The position numbers and the translations under genes are program-made. The notes beneath the pieces are model-generated. The model was not told the DNA's origin and searched no databases. It saw only the letters and a program-made list of their open reading frames with translations. A stretch of DNA of 64,000 bases from Agrocybe praecox (Eukaryota; Basidiomycota; Agaricomycetes; Agaricales; Agrocybaceae), in assembly GCA_964017145.1 (NCBI GenBank), contig OZ024840.1, positions 3,162,001 to 3,226,000 of the forward strand, read 5' to 3'. Shown here in pieces: positions 30,815 to 45,836 of the stretch (position 1 is the first letter of the stretch; each line of letters starts with the position of its first letter).

Positions 30815-33636
30815 TTATGCTGCGTATCTGAATTTGTTGTAAATCTTTATGGAATCGCCCTCATCCTGCTCCATTTCTGGGAGCTTGAAAGGTGCAAGTT
30901 TTCCAGCTTTGGAATATACGAAGAAAGGTGGTGCAGAGGCAAGCTTATCTGGTGCTGAAGCTGCTTTGTAGTAGTGTTCCCCGAGCACGAGTGGTTCAGT
31001 GATGTCGTCGTGCCTAAAATACGACATGCAGTCAATTTCTGACGCACTCAAGATCGTAATAACTCACCTGTTTGCATAATGAATATTTAACATGTCATGC
31101 ATAGACGACGGCTCCAATTTTTCCGTAGGTAAATCTCGACATTTGACACAGAGCCACATTGCACCATATTCCAGCTTGTGTTCATATTCGGCGGTCATAA
31201 TCTCCTCGCCTAGTTCTTCTCTCGTAAATTTAATGTACGAGATTGTGTGTCTGACATCTTTGAGATGTCGAACCTGGAACGAGCAAAGCATCAGTTACCG
31301 ATACACCATGCCAATAAAAAAAGTCCCCAGAGAACCCACCGCTGCTCGCCAGCTGAATAAAGGAACAACGCAACCCTCTGGTATTGTGTCGCCTTCGATA
31401 TTGATGCTGTCCCCTACGGATTCCCCCGTTTGTGGATCCCTCGGGCACGAACGACAAGTAAACCTCAGATCTAGAGAGTCCATCTCCTCACTTGTTACAA
31501 CTTTCGGATCCAAACCACTGAGTTCGACTATTTTCGCAGCATTAGCGCTCGAAGATTGCTCCAATTTCAGAAGTTTTCCGTTCCAGGGTGTCCGAACTTC
31601 CCAATTACTCAAGCTGTAATTGTGATCCGGTGGGACGATATCAAAGTCAGAATGCCTGCTAGTAGCGTGGAGGCATCGATGTGCTATGACCTGAGGATAG
31701 AATAGAACTGTCGACATTAAATTCGTGTGCAAGGATGAGTTAAAAATCCCAAACGAGAAGTCAAAGTAGTCATAGTCACTGTACGAGCCACGCGAGGCGC
31801 ATGTGCTGCACGAAAATACGGAGGTGGCAAGCTTCAGCTCCCCCATAATCTCATCGTCAGTGAATTCCATCGGTTTCGGCCTTGGAACGCAAGATTCCTC
31901 GTACGAGTTAAATCCATGGGCGTCATACATTTCTGCCCTCCAGGCCGCTTGTCTCTTGGCCGCTCTGATAGGTTCCAGCAACAATTTATCAACTGTGCGT
32001 CGCCATTCAGTGAGGAGAGCAGGGAGAAGAGGAATCACCCGGGCGAAATTGTCTAACACGACTTCCACTCCGACGGGTAAATTCAAGATTTCCTTGATCG
32101 GGTCGAATGCACAGTAATCAGGTGGGCCTGGCATTATTTCGTCGAGAAGGAGCTTTGAGTTCCTATATTGGCGGAAAAACTCAATGGCAACGCGTTTACG
32201 TTCTGCAACAAGACCCTCGAATTCCCGTTTCAGCCGTTTTTCTCGTATTTTGTGCATATATGCGATAACATCGTCTTTGATGTTTGACCATACTGAATTA
32301 CTTGCGTAAGTCAACCGAGAAGAATGGGTAATAGATACATACTCCTTGCAGTCAATCGTTGTGGTTTGTTGACCGGTTTCTGTCTTCGCAAAGAGTCGGG
32401 GTACCGAATACTTTCTACGTCTTTTCCCCATCCAAGTTCTTCCAATTTGTTAACGATGCTGTAAAGTACAAGCGTTGTGAGTATAGTATCGGATCCACAA
32501 TGAAAGGACTTAACGCTGAGTATCTCTCTTCGCGAAGTTGATCCAGTTCTTCTTCGCGGGTTTTTACTTGATTTGCAGCCCATTCTTCACTACGTTCGGC
32601 ATGCTGGCGGAGAGAAAATGAGTAACAAGACTTCAATCAATCGATAACATTAACTAAAAGCACCTCTTCAAGATCTTGGACAACCTTCTCCCTTGATCGT
32701 ATGTACTCTCTTCGGGACACATCATTATCAAGAGCTTCATACTCTTGTCTGATGCGTGTGAGTTCCGAGGTTAGAAAAAATACAGCACCCCCTATTGGAT
32801 TCGGTTAGGAAATACATGCATATGTTGATAACATAGGTTTTGAAACGTACTTGTCCTCCGACTAGGGCAAATTTTTCGTAGTATCAGAGGGTTTGAATTC
32901 AGTATCAGATCCTCCGGCTGGGGAATACCCGCCAAGCTCCGTCCGTACATCTTCATAACTTCATACATTTCATCTCCACAGAGATCGCTAAGTCTAATTG
33001 TGTCTTTTAAGCACGTCCTTCGGCATGAGCAGATAGGAAGGGTACTGACTCGTCTTTCGCGCATTTTGAGCACATTCTTGTTCTGAATCGCCACTCGACA
33101 TTCCGCACGCCCGGTGCTAAGCATATCTAAGAAGAAGAATATCAGCGGAAATCCTGAGAATACAGCTAGTAAACTTGCGTGACAATGGGGGGAATAGACC
33201 AGATTAGCCCAAGCAGGTTCACTCATTCCAGGAGGGCATTCCGGCAAACCAGGTACACTCTGCAAGGAAGCCTTCCATACCGAAATCGACGATCTACTGA
33301 GTAGTAAATTTCTAAAATCTTTGTTCGTCCTAGAGAGCTTGACGAGGTCATATGGATTGAGATGTCCTAATGTCTAGGAAGATTTCTTGAATTGCACGGA
33401 AAATTCATGTACCAAGACCTCTCTCATACCTCAAAAAGGATGTCAAGGGGCATTCCAACCAATGCTGCCAACTTGTGTCCTCGTCGTCTTTTCTCGTGAG
33501 CCACTGATTTCTGCCCTTCGTTGTGAGGCTCTTCGACCGTAGTTGTCTCGGCATTTTCATTCGGACCAGTGGCCCCTTCCACTTTACGCCTTTTCCTTGG
33601 ATTTGAGGTTCCACTCACGTTGGCGCTGGAGTTCAT
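30815..33636 (-). CDS. F-box protein with Cys/His cluster
   Basis: Minus strand, start at 33636 (MNSSANVSGTSNPRKRRKVE, with a basic nuclear-type motif). The F-box is ALVGMPLDILFEVLGHLNPY then DLVKLSRTNKDFRNLLLSRS. Next comes a W-containing segment (VWKASLQSVPGLPECPPGMS) and a probable zinc-binding cluster HCHICLAPGVRNVEWRFRTR with MCSKC, a layout I know from many Agaricomycete F-box proteins. The middle is coiled-coil-rich (EEWAANQVKTREEELDQLRE, KIREKRLKREFEGLVAERKR). The C-terminus contains further Cys-rich sequence (LDLRFTCRSCPRDPQ) and ends IYNKFRYAA. One intron (33127-33178) has a GC donor. Shares a 268-bp promoter with the importin gene. Confidence 0.82.
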
Positions 33637-33834
33637 AGTTAAGAGGGTGAATAATGCCCTATTTTCAGAAGGAGAACATGCGAGGGATACGTATCAGTAC
33701 CAGTCAGTGAGTACAAATTGATGGTCTTTTGTCCATTCTTGAAGGCCCCCGGATTTCTTTTGAACAACATCCACAAACACCATTGACGCGCGTGACGGGT
33801 GACGGATCGCGCATTTTGTACATTAACGCGTTTC

Positions 33835-33840
33835 CACGTG
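33835..33840. promoter_or_regulatory. E-box CACGTG in shared F-box/importin promoter
   Basis: CACGTG lies about 65 bases before the importin ATG. The same 268-bp interval carries several ACGCG/TGACG motifs (33784-33830). Function inferred from motif identity only. Confidence 0.3.
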
Positions 33841-33904
33841 CTGTTAGACTGTCACGTTGATATTTTATGCAATAGCACACTCGCTCCTTTCTCTTCCTTC
33901 AACG

Positions 33905-36900
33905 ATGGCTACCTCTGACATTGCAAGAATCCTTTCTGATACCCTCAGTCCCGACACAAACACTCGAGTTGCAGCAGAACTTAATCTGTCGCAACAATTC
34001 ACGCGTCCAGGCATGACACCGCCATTTCATTCGCCAATGATTCACATTAACAGGCAACTTTCTTCGCGCCATAATAGATGTTGGACTTTCACTCTCCCAT
34101 CTCATTCTTTCCCAGGACGCTGGCATGCCACTAAGACAGATGGGTCATCTTTTCAAATATTGCATTGCTATGATCTTGATAGAATATTCTTCACTCAGCC
34201 AGCATCGCGTTGCGGAAGTATGTACGAGAAAGATGGTCACCTTACTTTCCCAGTTTCAAAGGATCAGCACCTAGTGTAGAGGTACCAGACTCCTTCTCCT
34301 TTGTAGGCCCATTATTTATCTAAAACCTCTCATTAGGTCAAATCGGAGGTGAGGAATGCGGTATTCGGTGGTCTTTCAGATCCGGATCGCAAGATACGCA
34401 CACTTTCTGTAAGTTGATGCATATCTATCTAGGCAAATATTATAACCTTTGCACCAGGCCCACACACTCTCTTCTATCGCCAACTGCGATTGGCCCGATG
34501 AATATCCTGATCTCTTGACTTCCCTCATCAACCTTTTGTCTTCTGGTTCCCCCGCTTCAGTGCATGGTGCCATGCAGGTGTTCACTGAGTTCATCAAATC
34601 AGATTTAACAGAAGACCAGATCCTTCCAGTTCTTCGTGAACTTCTTCCTGTGTTACTCCGTATCTTAGGAACGCCCGAGGTATGCTTGTCTCTGGGCTGT
34701 CTACAACGGCGTCTTCATTCTAATTCTCTTTGGTATCACAGTCACATTCTGCACTCACGCGAGCGAGAACGGTATCGGTATTCAGACAATGTGTCACTGC
34801 TTTATTCATGGTCAAGGATCAACATCCTCAAGCCGTCAAGGAGGCTACCGCGACAGTATTGCCAGTTTGGTTAGAGGCTTTCAAAGTACTGGTTAACATT
34901 GATCCATTGCAAGATATTACCAACACTAGCCATTGGGATGGTCTAGTAGTTAGGATCCAGGTGTTCAGGGTGAGTTGTTTTGTGATTTTCTTCCGATCCT
35001 CTGATTGAAGTGCTTGGCAGACCTTAGACACCTTACATACGTCCTTCCCTCGCGCACTTGCACCTCACCTGCCTGCCTTTATGGCTGCGTCCCTGAATCA
35101 TCTACGAGCCCTCTATCCAATATTCTTGACTTACAATCTGGCTGCCACTGAATCTGCACCAAGCACGTCGGAAGATGAATCTGTCGAGCTTCCTCAATTA
35201 TTGTGCCCTATCATCGATTTCCTCGCTGCTGTGATTCGGGGCGGAAGAGGACGTGATTGGGTGACGGATGAGAATATTTTGGGAGTTGTAACATCGGTCT
35301 TCGCGTTTGTGCAAATGACAGACGAAGATGTATTACCTTTTTAGAGTTTTGCCTGCCGACGCCTAACTTACCTCTTTTCAGGTTGAAACTTGGGCTAATA
35401 ACGCAAATGCTTTTGTGGCACAAGAAGAAGATGAAACGCAGGCCTATAGCGTTAGGGTAGCTGGATTTGATCTTCTGAGTGTAAGAGTTTTTTGTTTGTA
35501 ATTCTACTCAGTTATTCTAATGTTTCTTTGACCAGTCCTTGATAGAGCGATACTCGTTGCAAACCACGGTTTCAGCACAAATTACACTCGAGCAAGTTAT
35601 AAGAACATCCGAGCAATCCCGGAACTCTGGAGACAACCATTGGTGAGGAACTTTCAGTCAACTCCATGACAATATCGCGGTCTTACGGGGAAGTTCAGGT
35701 GGCGTCCTCTTGAAGCCGCCCTTGCAGCTGTTGGCTCTCAAGCCGAATCCATTTTAGACTGTATCGAAGATGAACAAGATTCCGGTCGTTCGAAACCTAT
35801 TGATATCGACTACTTATTAACAAACGTCATCCCACCCATCTTAAATCTCCCAGGTAAGTTCTTTTCTGTTTCTGACTGAACCTCAACGTCTAAACGCATC
35901 CTGTTTTCGTAGACTTCCCTTTCTTACAGGGACGCGGATTTGTTTTCGCAAGTCAGTATAGCAAGTTACTGCCCCTTCAGTCTGCAGGACATTATCTTGA
36001 AGCTGCTATTCATGTTCTCGAGGCCAATGATGCGGGCATACCAGTGAAAATATCTGCAGTAAAAGCTGTGCACAAGTAAGCATTGTGTGTGCTTAACCCG
36101 ACTTGCAATAACCAATATGTTGTCTAGTTTCTGTCAGGGAGGCGAAGATTCAGCGCTTACGCCATTTGCACCCCGTATTGCTCGCGACTTGGGACCTTTC
36201 TTGCTGGTGGCGTCGGAAGATACGCTATCCCTGATCTTGGAGACGGTATCTGTTGTCATTGAAGTTGATCAGGGCAAATGGTTGACGTCAGACTTGGCCG
36301 AGTCTTTGGTCGCGGCTTCATTGGAAGTATGGAGCAAAAACAGTAAAGGTATTTGTTTGAGCTACTACTCATACAAGCTCTTCATCATTGTACTATATTG
36401 CAGATCCTATCTTCATCTCGATTCTGACTGATATCTTGGCAAGTCTCGCGGCATCACCTGGGCCGGGTATCTACCAAACTGTTGTGAAAAAGGCGTTGCC
36501 TATCTTGACTCTTGCTATCCAGTCTGCCAAAAAAGAGGAATCTTGGATAGCCGGGTCTGCCATAGAATTAGCTACAAGTTTGGTCAAAGGTGCCCCCGAA
36601 ACAGGTCTTGGCGAAGGTTTTTTCCAACTTCTAGGGCCATATCTGTTTTCTTGTCTATCCGGAGCCGAGGATAGAGATGTCTTGCAGGTTAGCCTTGTTT
36701 TCGCTTAACTTCATCATAAATCCAAATCTTACCTGGAAAAATATAGAACGGCATTGAATGTTTAACGACCATTATTCGCAAGGATTGTGGTCAGCTTCTT
36801 TCATGGAATGATGGCAATGGGAGGAGCGGCCTGGAATATGTCCTTACTCTTGTCGCTCAAATTCTGCAGAGCCAAGATGAATCAGGGGGCTTACAGATTG

Positions 36901-38008
36901 GTGACTTGATCATCCATTTACTCAGGAAGGCAGGTGAATCTGTCCTTCCCGTCCTTCCCGAATTGCTACAAGCAATGGTTACACGTATGAAAGATGCAAA
37001 GACCGCTACTTTCCTCCAGGTCAGTTTAATCAGACATGATAGCCTTGTTCTGTCTGATGTCCCTCCAGAGTCTTGTTGTTCCTTTTGCTTTTTTGATCAA
37101 CAACCAACGAGATACGGTGTTGTCGCTATTAGAAACAATGAGCATCGACGGCAGGCCCGCCTTAGATATTTTGATACAGACTTGGTGCGAAAACGCAGAA
37201 ACATTCCAAGGTTTTTGGCCCTCTCGTATCAGTACATTAGCATTGACTCAGCTGCTCACCACTGAGCGACCGAGCCTACAAAACCTTACCGTCAAGGGTA
37301 ATATCATCATCAAACCGGAGACAAAAAACAGTAAGCTTGTTTTTCTATTGTATCGACCCCGCCTTAATTCGTGTAGTCATTATGACGCGCTCCAGAACTA
37401 AAACGAGTAGGGACAGCATGCTTGGACTCATCGATTACTCTGTCTGACATTATCTTTTATCATAGCGCCACACGAATTTACCGTCATCTCTTTCCCACTG
37501 AAAGCCCTGAAAATTATCTTGCACGATATTCAATCAGGTGGAGAGGCTGCTAGTCTGACAGCTCAAGGCGACGTATATGATGTAGATTCTGATGATGGGG
37601 TAAGTATAATTTATAACATACGAGGTTCTTTGCGTTCTAACCTTGTATCAATTCTAGGATGATGAGTGGACGGAAGAAGAAAAGTTGAATCAAGGATTTA
37701 AAAAGGACGAGTTTGCCTTTTTATCTGATATGCTAGGACCCAAGGGCATGGCCTTTGACAATGATGAGGTCTTAGACGATAACGACGACGAGGATCTCCA
37801 AAATGACCCCGTTTCCCAGATGGACATGCAGGTTCGTGCATTGGATTTATTTCATAGCTTGTTTCCCTTATAATTTTTGTAGGCCCATTTGCAAAATTTC
37901 CTGCGGGAGTGTGCAACGCGCAACTATAATAACTTCTCGGCTCTGGTAGATCAACTGTCTCCAGAAGAAATGCTCGTTATACGTCGCATTGTAAACAGAA
38001 GCTCTTAG
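33905..38008 (+). CDS. KAP114: Importin-9 / Kap114-type karyopherin
   Basis: Beta-karyopherin carrying histones H2A-H2B and other cargo into the nucleus. About 15 short exons; opens MATSDIARILSDTLSPDTNT, typical of the importin N-terminal domain. HEAT-like helices continue throughout (VRNAVFGGLSDPDRKIRTLS, HTLSSIANCDWPDEYPDLLT, HGAMQVFTEFIKSDLTEDQI). Near the end is an acidic loop (EVLDDNDDEDLQNDPVSQMD) followed by AHLQNFLRECATRNYNNFSA and LSPEEMLVIRRIVNRSS, which corresponds to the C-terminal NDP..Q.DLQA region of importin-9. The acidic loop is the known histone-binding feature of the family. Exact exon borders in the first kilobase are uncertain. Confidence 0.88.
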
Positions 38009-38332
38009 ATAGATCACGATTGATTTTGAATAAAGAATACTAGGATCATTGCTGGCGCCGATATCTATTTACTTAAGGACTTGAAAAGGCATCAATAATG
38101 GATGAATTGATGAGATATGATCTGCGGGTGTATGTACCGACGAAGATTCTACGCGGCAATAAATATAAATGTGGGAATCCACTTTCTTCTTTTGTCCATT
38201 TAATTTTTGTAATTCCATAAAAAACAAACCGTTGTGCCGTCCTTCTTTTTTCCTTTACCACACTATCGCGACATCACATTCAGCTCAGCAACACGCTCTT
38301 GACTTCCGCCTCTATTTGTGCACTGGGCTGAA
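38009..38332. other. Intergenic
   Basis: 324 bases between the importin stop and the fucosyltransferase-like gene start. No feature beyond an AT-rich leader. Confidence 0.5.
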
Positions 38333-40026
38333 ATGCAGCGACGCAGTAAACGGATATCTCTCTCCTTACTTGTAATCACGCTTGGCACGCTGTTCTACCT
38401 TATCATCTTCGAAGACTTCTACCAAGAATCATTGCGAAGAATCTCAACTATTTCACCGCCTTTTGGGAAATGCTCAGAAAAACCCTCATCTCCGGTAATA
38501 CCCTCGAACGCTCTTTACGGATCTCCCACCGCGAAGTTTAGAGGTTAGTTAACCTGTTGCTCTGGGCAGAATAACGAAAGTTACTTTGCTTTGCAGAGAA
38601 TCTAAAGGATGGAAAGTATTATATTACTACTTGGCCGAGCGCCGGCTTCAGTGAGCTCTCTTTATCCCACAACGCGAGTATATCTAATCAATGTTTAATT
38701 AAGCCAATCAGTTTATGGGTCTCGTAAGTAAAAGCACTTCTTGTGGATTGTTAAGGATTCAAGTTCTTTTCTAGGTTAACATGATCCATCTGGGGATTCT
38801 TACTGATAGAGTACCCGTAATACCACCCTTTATGCCAGGGTTTCATATCTGTGAGTCATTAGAAACAACTATGGCGATGTAGTAGCTGTCGCTCACCTTC
38901 GTAGCGCGAGCTGCTGGTTTGGTTCCATTTGGTGATATATTTGACTTGAATCACCTGCGCAAGGAACATAGATTGCCTATCCTTGAATGGAGAGACCTAA
39001 AACGTCTACCTTTGCAAGAGCCAACAAATATGACATTCCCCCAAGTCGAAACTTTAGGGTGCTGGACAACTCGAAAAGACCCTGTCAAAGGACCTATAGC
39101 TTTCTACGATCCCCTTACTCGACATTTAGGTCTCAATGTCTCTTATACAATTGTACCAGAACGTACTCGCGAGCGTCCGGGCAGTATATGGACACTGTTT
39201 CCACAACTGGCAGAACTAATATATCCTGAAAACCCACTTCCCGCCCCAGGGACCGGCCAAACTCAAACACCTCCAAGTCGCGATTTATCCAAACCAGAAT
39301 CTCAGCTAACATGCTTTGAATGTTTGTATTATGTAACTTCTGGCCGCTCACTATATGAATGGGAGAGCCGTTGGTCTGCTGCATGGATAAATGTTGGCCG
39401 CCACTTACGTTTCACAAAGGGGATGATGGACCTGGGCCGTGAATACCTGGCAAAGGTGTTCGGTCTTGCAAGTTGGGAACAAATCCCTCCTGTATGCATT
39501 TTCCAAGCTGTCACCGTTACTCCGTATTGAAGTATAACGTTCACCGACAGTTCATCATTGTCCACATCCGCCGGGGAGACTTCTCACTCAGGTGTCATGA
39601 GATTAGCAAGGCGGATTGTTTTCCTTCGATCGTCGAATATGAAGAAAGCGCTGCGCGGATAAAGACGAAATTGGCAAACCAATCCCAAATCACTGTCGAT
39701 AGTATTGTGGTTCTATCAGGTATTTCAATCAGCCGTTGACTTGTCATAGGTGCCTGATAAATCATATCTTCAATATTTCAGACGAAAGCTCTCCCGCTTT
39801 CTGGAGAAATGTTGAAAGCAAAGGATACCGGTATATCAACCATACTGAAGAGAAAACCGTTGAGCGATTCGGAGAATGGTATCCAGTGCTTATTGACGTC
39901 GTGGTACAAAGTTTCGCTGTTGGATATGTCGGTACCAAAAGTTCGACATTCAGTGCGGTTGGCCAGCGCAGAGTATACGATTGGAATGGGGGGTTTACAG
40001 AAAGTGTTGAATACCACAGGAAATGA
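38333..40026 (+). CDS. O-fucosyltransferase-like type II membrane protein
   Basis: Start at 38333 (MQRRSKRISLSLLVITLGTL): a basic cytoplasmic tip and one signal anchor, then a lumenal domain. Spliced reading gives KDGKYYITTWPSAGF, TNQFMGLVNMIHLG (family N-x-x-x-G-L motif near the GDP-sugar site), VPVIPPFMPGFHIS and VHIRRGDFSLRCHEISKADC (HxRxGD GDP-fucose motif), and ends VGYVGTKSSTFSAVGQRRVY then DWNGGFTESVEYHRK (late S/T-x-S/T-F motif). This fits the GDP-fucose protein O-fucosyltransferase fold (PF10250), common in basidiomycetes; acceptor unknown. Many small exons, one of only 20 nt at 38704-38723. Confidence 0.85.
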
Positions 40027-40293
40027 CTTGGAGAATTTCCTGGTGTATCGTTATTGTATTATTAAATATGGGATGTAAAATATAATTTACTATATTGTTA
40101 GCAGATGCCTCGTAGAAGCTTAAAGAGCAACGATGAACTTGATTGGGAAAACTTGGGATCGTGAAACAGGTGAGATAAAGCGTGGGAACTTTATAAATGT
40201 AAATCTCACAGAATTTTCATCAGCTATTCTCGCCTCCAGCCATCTTACCTACCTGGCTTCCAGCTCGTAGGTTTCTTGTCAAAGTCCACAATT

Positions 40294-42654
40294 ATGGCTC
40301 CAGCCAAGAAAACGAATTCTCAGTCGAAGACTAGGTCTTCCACTTCGTCCGGTGTCTCTTTAGCGAAAGTCAAGGGCGAGAATTTCTACCGCAATGCAAA
40401 GCAAGTAGGACGACTCAAAATGCTTAACGGCGGCAAAGCCGTTCGCGACAAAGACGGCAAGATTATACAAGCTGCTGCCTTCCAGAAAGGAGAGGATGAG
40501 ACCAAGCCGGGCAGAGTACAACCTGACCGAAGGTGGTTCGGTACGAATTATGCTTCTTTTCTTATTAGTCCAAAATGATTAACATGGATGCTCGACAGGA
40601 AATACCAGAGTCATCTCACAATCTGCTTTGGATCATTTCAGAAACAGTCTTGCTACGAAGAAAGATGATCCTTATTCAGTTTTGTTACGAAGGAACAAAT
40701 TACCTATGGCATTACTGGACGATGCCGCAAACCCTAATCTGCGCAAGGTTGAAAACCATATCACTATCGTTATTTCATTGCCGGCTGATACCTTTTCTAT
40801 TTAGCGCCCTCACATTGTAGAGACTGAACCTTTCTCTGAAACCTTTGGTCCCAAAGCTCAGAGGAAGAAGCCCAAAATCATGGCAGGCACCTTCGAAGAG
40901 TTGGGTCAGATTGGTGCAGCAGCGGCAGAGGCAGCCGAAGCAAAGGCAGATAGTTCTGGTGTTGGCGTACTTGGTATGTTGTTTGGCATGCCAGACCCAG
41001 ACTACAGGTCACTGAATTATTTTCTGCGTCTCAGAACCTTTGGCATCTTCCATCGTTGAACCTCAAACGCACGCCGACTTCAACGAGCCTATCTATGCAA
41101 AAGGAACATCGCGTCGAATTTTCGGTGAACTCTACAAGGTCATTGATTCGTCTGATGTTATTCTTCACATCCTCGATGCTCGTGATCCTTTGGGCACGAT
41201 GTGTGAGTCCATCCTCGACACCATTAAAAAGGAAAAGGCACACAAGCAAGTTGTGCTGGTCATCAACAAGTGTGATTTGGTCCCAAATTGGGTGACGGTG
41301 TGTTTTCCTTTTGTTTGCTTTTCTGTCAAGCCAAATACTCAATTATGATCATAGGCTCGATACATCAAACATCTCACGCCTCGTTATCCTACGATTGCTT
41401 TCCATGCCTCACCAAATCACTCCTTTGGAAAAGGCTCACTCATCCAGCTGTTAAGGCAATTCTCTCAACTTCATTCGGATAAAAAGCAAATTTCTGTTGG
41501 TTTCATCGGATACCCTAATGTTGGAAAAAGCAGTGTGATCAACACTCTCAAGAGCAACAAGGTTTGCACGGTGGCTCCTGTACCCGGAGAAACAAAAGTA
41601 AGTCATTTTTACTCTATTTATGTATTACACCTAATCATATTCGTTACCGCAGGTGTGGCAATACATTACCCTTACGAAGAGGATTTACTTGATTGATTGC
41701 CCTGGAGTTGTACCAGCATCAGCTAATGACTCGCATTCCTCCACGGTGTTGAAGGGCGTGGTTAGAGTGGAAGCCCTACCAACACCTTCGGAGCATATTC
41801 CAGCTCTTATGGCCCGGGTAAAGCCGATTTATCTATCAAGGACCTACGGTATCCCGCTCCCTGACAAAGACGATATCACGAAATGCTGGGAACCTGAAGA
41901 TTTCCTTGATCAATTAGCCAGGAAGAAAGGCCGTCTCCTGAAGCACGGAGAACCTGACCTCGACTCTGTTGCCAAAATAATTCTTACAGATTGGGTCAGA
42001 GGACGTATTCCTTTCTTCGTTTCTCCTCCTGAGAGATCCGAAGAGTTGAACGAGGCTGAGGCAAAGATCAAGAGGAAGAAAGATCTCAAAGGAAAAGGGA
42101 AAGCGGTCCCTGATGATGTCCCTGGCGTCACGCAAAATCTGAAGACGATCATTCAGAAGAATACCTTCATTCCTGAAGATATCGAGAAATTGGAGGAGGA
42201 GGATGAGGTAGTTGCAGAAGATGATGTGATTACCAACGATGATGACGAAGTCGGAGATCAAGAGGAAGAGGAAGCGGGCGAAGAAGAGGAAGAAGAGCTC
42301 GCATGGAACGATGTCTTCACAGGAATTGGTGGCGATCCTACCTCTCAAACTGATGCTGATGGTACGTGCTCTCGAATCTACTAACTTGGTGATATACTAA
42401 TATTATTACAGAAGATGCATCAGCAGAACAGTCGGATGAAGACACTGCGAATAAAAAGGAACCTCGCATGACAACCAACAAGGTATGGCCATTCTACCAT
42501 GTGTATAACTATGGTAATCATCCTTTTTCAGCGTAAACCCGCAAACTTCTATACATCGAGCAATGTTAAGAATAAAAGCCGATCCAAGGCGGCAATGATG
42601 AAGTCTCTTCCAGTTGGAAAGAGGGCCAGTAAAGTTAGGAAGGGTGGTGCATAG
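40294..42654 (+). CDS. NOG2: Nucleolar GTP-binding protein 2 (60S biogenesis GTPase)
   Basis: Circularly permuted GTPase needed for late nuclear maturation of the 60S subunit. ATG at 40294 ([15 protein letters not shown]). N-terminal NGP1NT domain: [40 protein letters not shown]. GTPase motifs occur in permuted order: G4 [14 protein letters not shown]1 [20 protein letters not shown]2 [15 protein letters not shown]3 [10 protein letters not shown]. The tail has a long acidic tract (about 42180-42300) and a basic C-terminus ending [11 protein letters not shown], as in yeast Nog2 and human GNL2. At least eight exons. It reads toward enolase, about 295 bases away. Confidence 0.96.
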
Positions 42655-42949
42655 GTGAGAACATGCACAATGGGGATTCACGGGTGGGATGCTGACCAGT
42701 AGGTGCAGGATAATTTTTTTAGTTGACTTTGTTGTAGATATATACACCTAGGTAGATTTGCGATAAGAAAGAAACGTTTGCCGCTGAAGCCAAATTGAAA
42801 GAGTAGGCCGAATTAACGGACGCAATCGGGTTTTGATCGGGGTCTGGTTCTGTGCTCATCGCCATCATTCACCGTGGGAACTTTGGGCCTCTCCCATAAG
42901 ATCGATTTGCGATAGCTTTTGCGTTTCTTTACTTTACAACTCCTCCACC

Positions 42950-44669
<1,720 letters not shown>

Positions 44670-44803
44670 AAAATGATACCTGTATTAACCTGCTGTACGA
44701 TTGAATTAGACTAAACCAAATGTATACCTGATTGTGCTTGATAATCATTATTCCTTAAATTCTTACAGGGCGGGGGGATGTTTTAGACTGTCTACGGTTG
44801 ATC

Positions 44804-44811
44804 TATAAATA
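44804..44811 (+). promoter_or_regulatory. TATA box upstream of the enolase pseudogene
   Basis: TATAAATA about 60 bases before the position equivalent to the enolase start codon. It was evidently carried with the duplicated unit. Confidence 0.5.
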
Positions 44812-44867
44812 GGTCATCCTCCTGCACACTTATAACTCGATTTTTCTGATCACCCATCTCAAACAAA

Positions 44868-45836
44868 ACCTATATCACCAAGGTTCACGTTCGCCAGGTA
44901 TTCCTCATCAATGGCAAAAAACTGACATTTCAAGAGTTCATGATCATGCCTGTAGGAGCGACTTCATTCGAGGAAACTAGAGTCTCTGTTGCCAAGAAGT
45001 GGGGGATTAAGGTGGTTTTGCGCCAAACGTCTCTAGCGCCGAAGAAGCGCTCCACCTTTTGGTCGATGATATCAACAAATGCGACCACGAAGGCAAAACC
45101 AAGATCGCCGTCGACACCGCCGCATCCGAGTCCTTCAAGGACAAGAAATACGATCTCGACTTTAAGAAACCCAACACGGACAAAAAACAACAACTCTGGA
45201 GAGTAGGTCTCTAATTTTTTGTTGGGGTATCTGAAGAAATATCCTTTGGTGTCGGTTTCGGATCTGTTTAATCAGGGCGACTGGGAGTCGTGGTCGCATT
45301 TTACCAAGTCGGCGAGCACCCAGGTCGTTGCGGATGATCTCACCGTTAGTAGCTACCAACCCCAAGCGCATACAAACCCCATCCACAAAAAGGCGAGCAA
45401 TGCTTTGTTGCTGAAGGACCAGATTGGAACTATGTATCAGCGAGTCTATAGAAGCGTATGTCTTCTTTGAATTTTATTTTGCGTAATGTTCGGGAATTAA
45501 CGAATTTTTAACAGAGCGAAACTGGCCGAAGATAAGGGTTGGGGTATCATGATCTCCCACCGCAGCGGTGAGACGGAAGGTTCCTTCATCACGGACCTTG
45601 CAGTTGGACTTGGGTTCGGTGAAATTAAGGCCGGCGCACCTGCTCGTAGCGAGCGTATGGCAAAGTACGACAAACTTCTCCGTATTGAGTGAGTTCTTGA
45701 TGTCTTGCTAGCCGATTAGAAGAGGTTGACTGAACAACAATCTAGGGAAGAGATGAACCCCACCGAACAGAAACCTATCTATGGAAGCAAAGGATTCTCA
45801 AAGGGCAATACTCGTCCACCTCTACTCAAGAACTAG
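44868..45836 (+). pseudogene. Tandem enolase pseudogene
   Basis: A partial second enolase about 200 bases downstream of the intact one. Exon-1 similarity (TKVHVRQ) is present, but the start codon position (44868-44870) reads ACC. Exons 2 to 5 are missing: sequence jumps to KLTFQEFMIMPVGATSFEE. A deletion removes the DEG of [10 protein letters not shown] and shifts frame; the rest reads [78 protein letters not shown] and [17 protein letters not shown], ending RPPLLKN and TAG. Intron positions are kept, so it arose by DNA duplication, not retrocopying. Confidence 0.9.
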
